From Clostridium sp. CAG:568 (GTDB lineage: Bacteria; Bacillota_I; Bacilli_A; RFN20; CAG-288), in the NCBI GenBank assembly GCA_000434395.1, contig FR878763.1, forward strand, positions 1 through 13,326: a stretch of DNA of 13,326 nt, given 5' to 3'. Shown in pieces: positions 13,273 through 13,326 of the stretch (position 1 is its first letter; every line of letters begins with the position of its first letter). Below the pieces are notes generated by a model. That model had not been told where the DNA came from and did not search any database. It was given only the letters and a program-made list of their open reading frames with translations. The position numbers and the translations under genes are program-made.

Positions 13273-13326
13273 TTTATATTTCCAAGCTAAAAACTATCTG
13301 GGCAATGTACTGCACCCCTCTCACTG
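13273..13326. other. Right edge after galE, no feature seen
   Basis: The 54 bases after the galE stop hold no terminator hairpin and no gene start that I can support. The last 20 or so bases are clearly richer in G+C than the rest, like the first 18 bases of the window. Confidence 0.4.

Noticed and set aside
1..13326. CRISPR array, tRNA, rRNA, insertion sequence, phage or defence genes
   Set aside because: I found no regularly spaced repeats, no cloverleaf ending in a CCA-like acceptor, and no transposase, integrase or defence motifs on either strand.

Overview
The window looks like AT-rich chromosomal DNA (about one third G+C by eye) from a low-GC Gram-positive bacterium, most likely an uncultured Bacillota/Erysipelotrichia- or Mollicutes-like gut lineage. 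The reasons are strong GGAGG-type ribosome binding sites, a lipobox lipoprotein with a Big_2 domain and Ser/Asn-rich linker, an ECF-type ThiT transporter, and A/T-rich spacers. TGA ends tsaB and rimI inside tightly overlapping genes, so the standard bacterial code is used and not the Mycoplasma code (TGA = Trp). The taxonomic statement is inference; no rRNA or tRNA gene is present.

Layout. (1) 1-348: the left edge, with a short leftward ORF that has its own promoter and ribosome binding site, then an AT-rich spacer containing a 14-bp palindrome. (2) 349-1566: a secreted lipoprotein with a Big_2 domain and a GH16 glucanase domain. (3) 1673-3434: a PAQR/hemolysin III membrane protein with an unusual basic N-terminal extension, followed by a ThiT-like thiamine transporter and a clear intrinsic terminator. 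(4) 3586-8406: a six-gene rightward transcription unit made of a DUF3137-like membrane protein, tsaE, tsaB, rimI, tsaD and an alpha/beta hydrolase. TsaE, TsaB and TsaD act with TsaC (not in the window) to make the t6A modification of ANN-reading tRNAs, and RimI acetylates ribosomal protein bS18. Stop/start overlaps suggest translational coupling. (5) 8462-9541, minus strand: an unrecognised protein whose reading frame is cut by one in-frame TAA, with the frame staying open for another 112 codons. (6) 9684-11795: asnS (asparaginyl-tRNA synthetase) and a single-pass membrane protein of unknown function, closed by a long-looped terminator. (7) 12109-13272: galE, with a C-terminal extension of about 55 residues.

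Most of the window is housekeeping or surface metabolism. I see no defence system, phage, insertion sequence, CRISPR array or clearly new multi-gene system. The points most worth a second look are the interrupted minus-strand gene, the inverted repeat that pairs with the hemolysin III ribosome binding site, the extra domains on hemolysin III and GalE, and the altered P-loop of TsaE.
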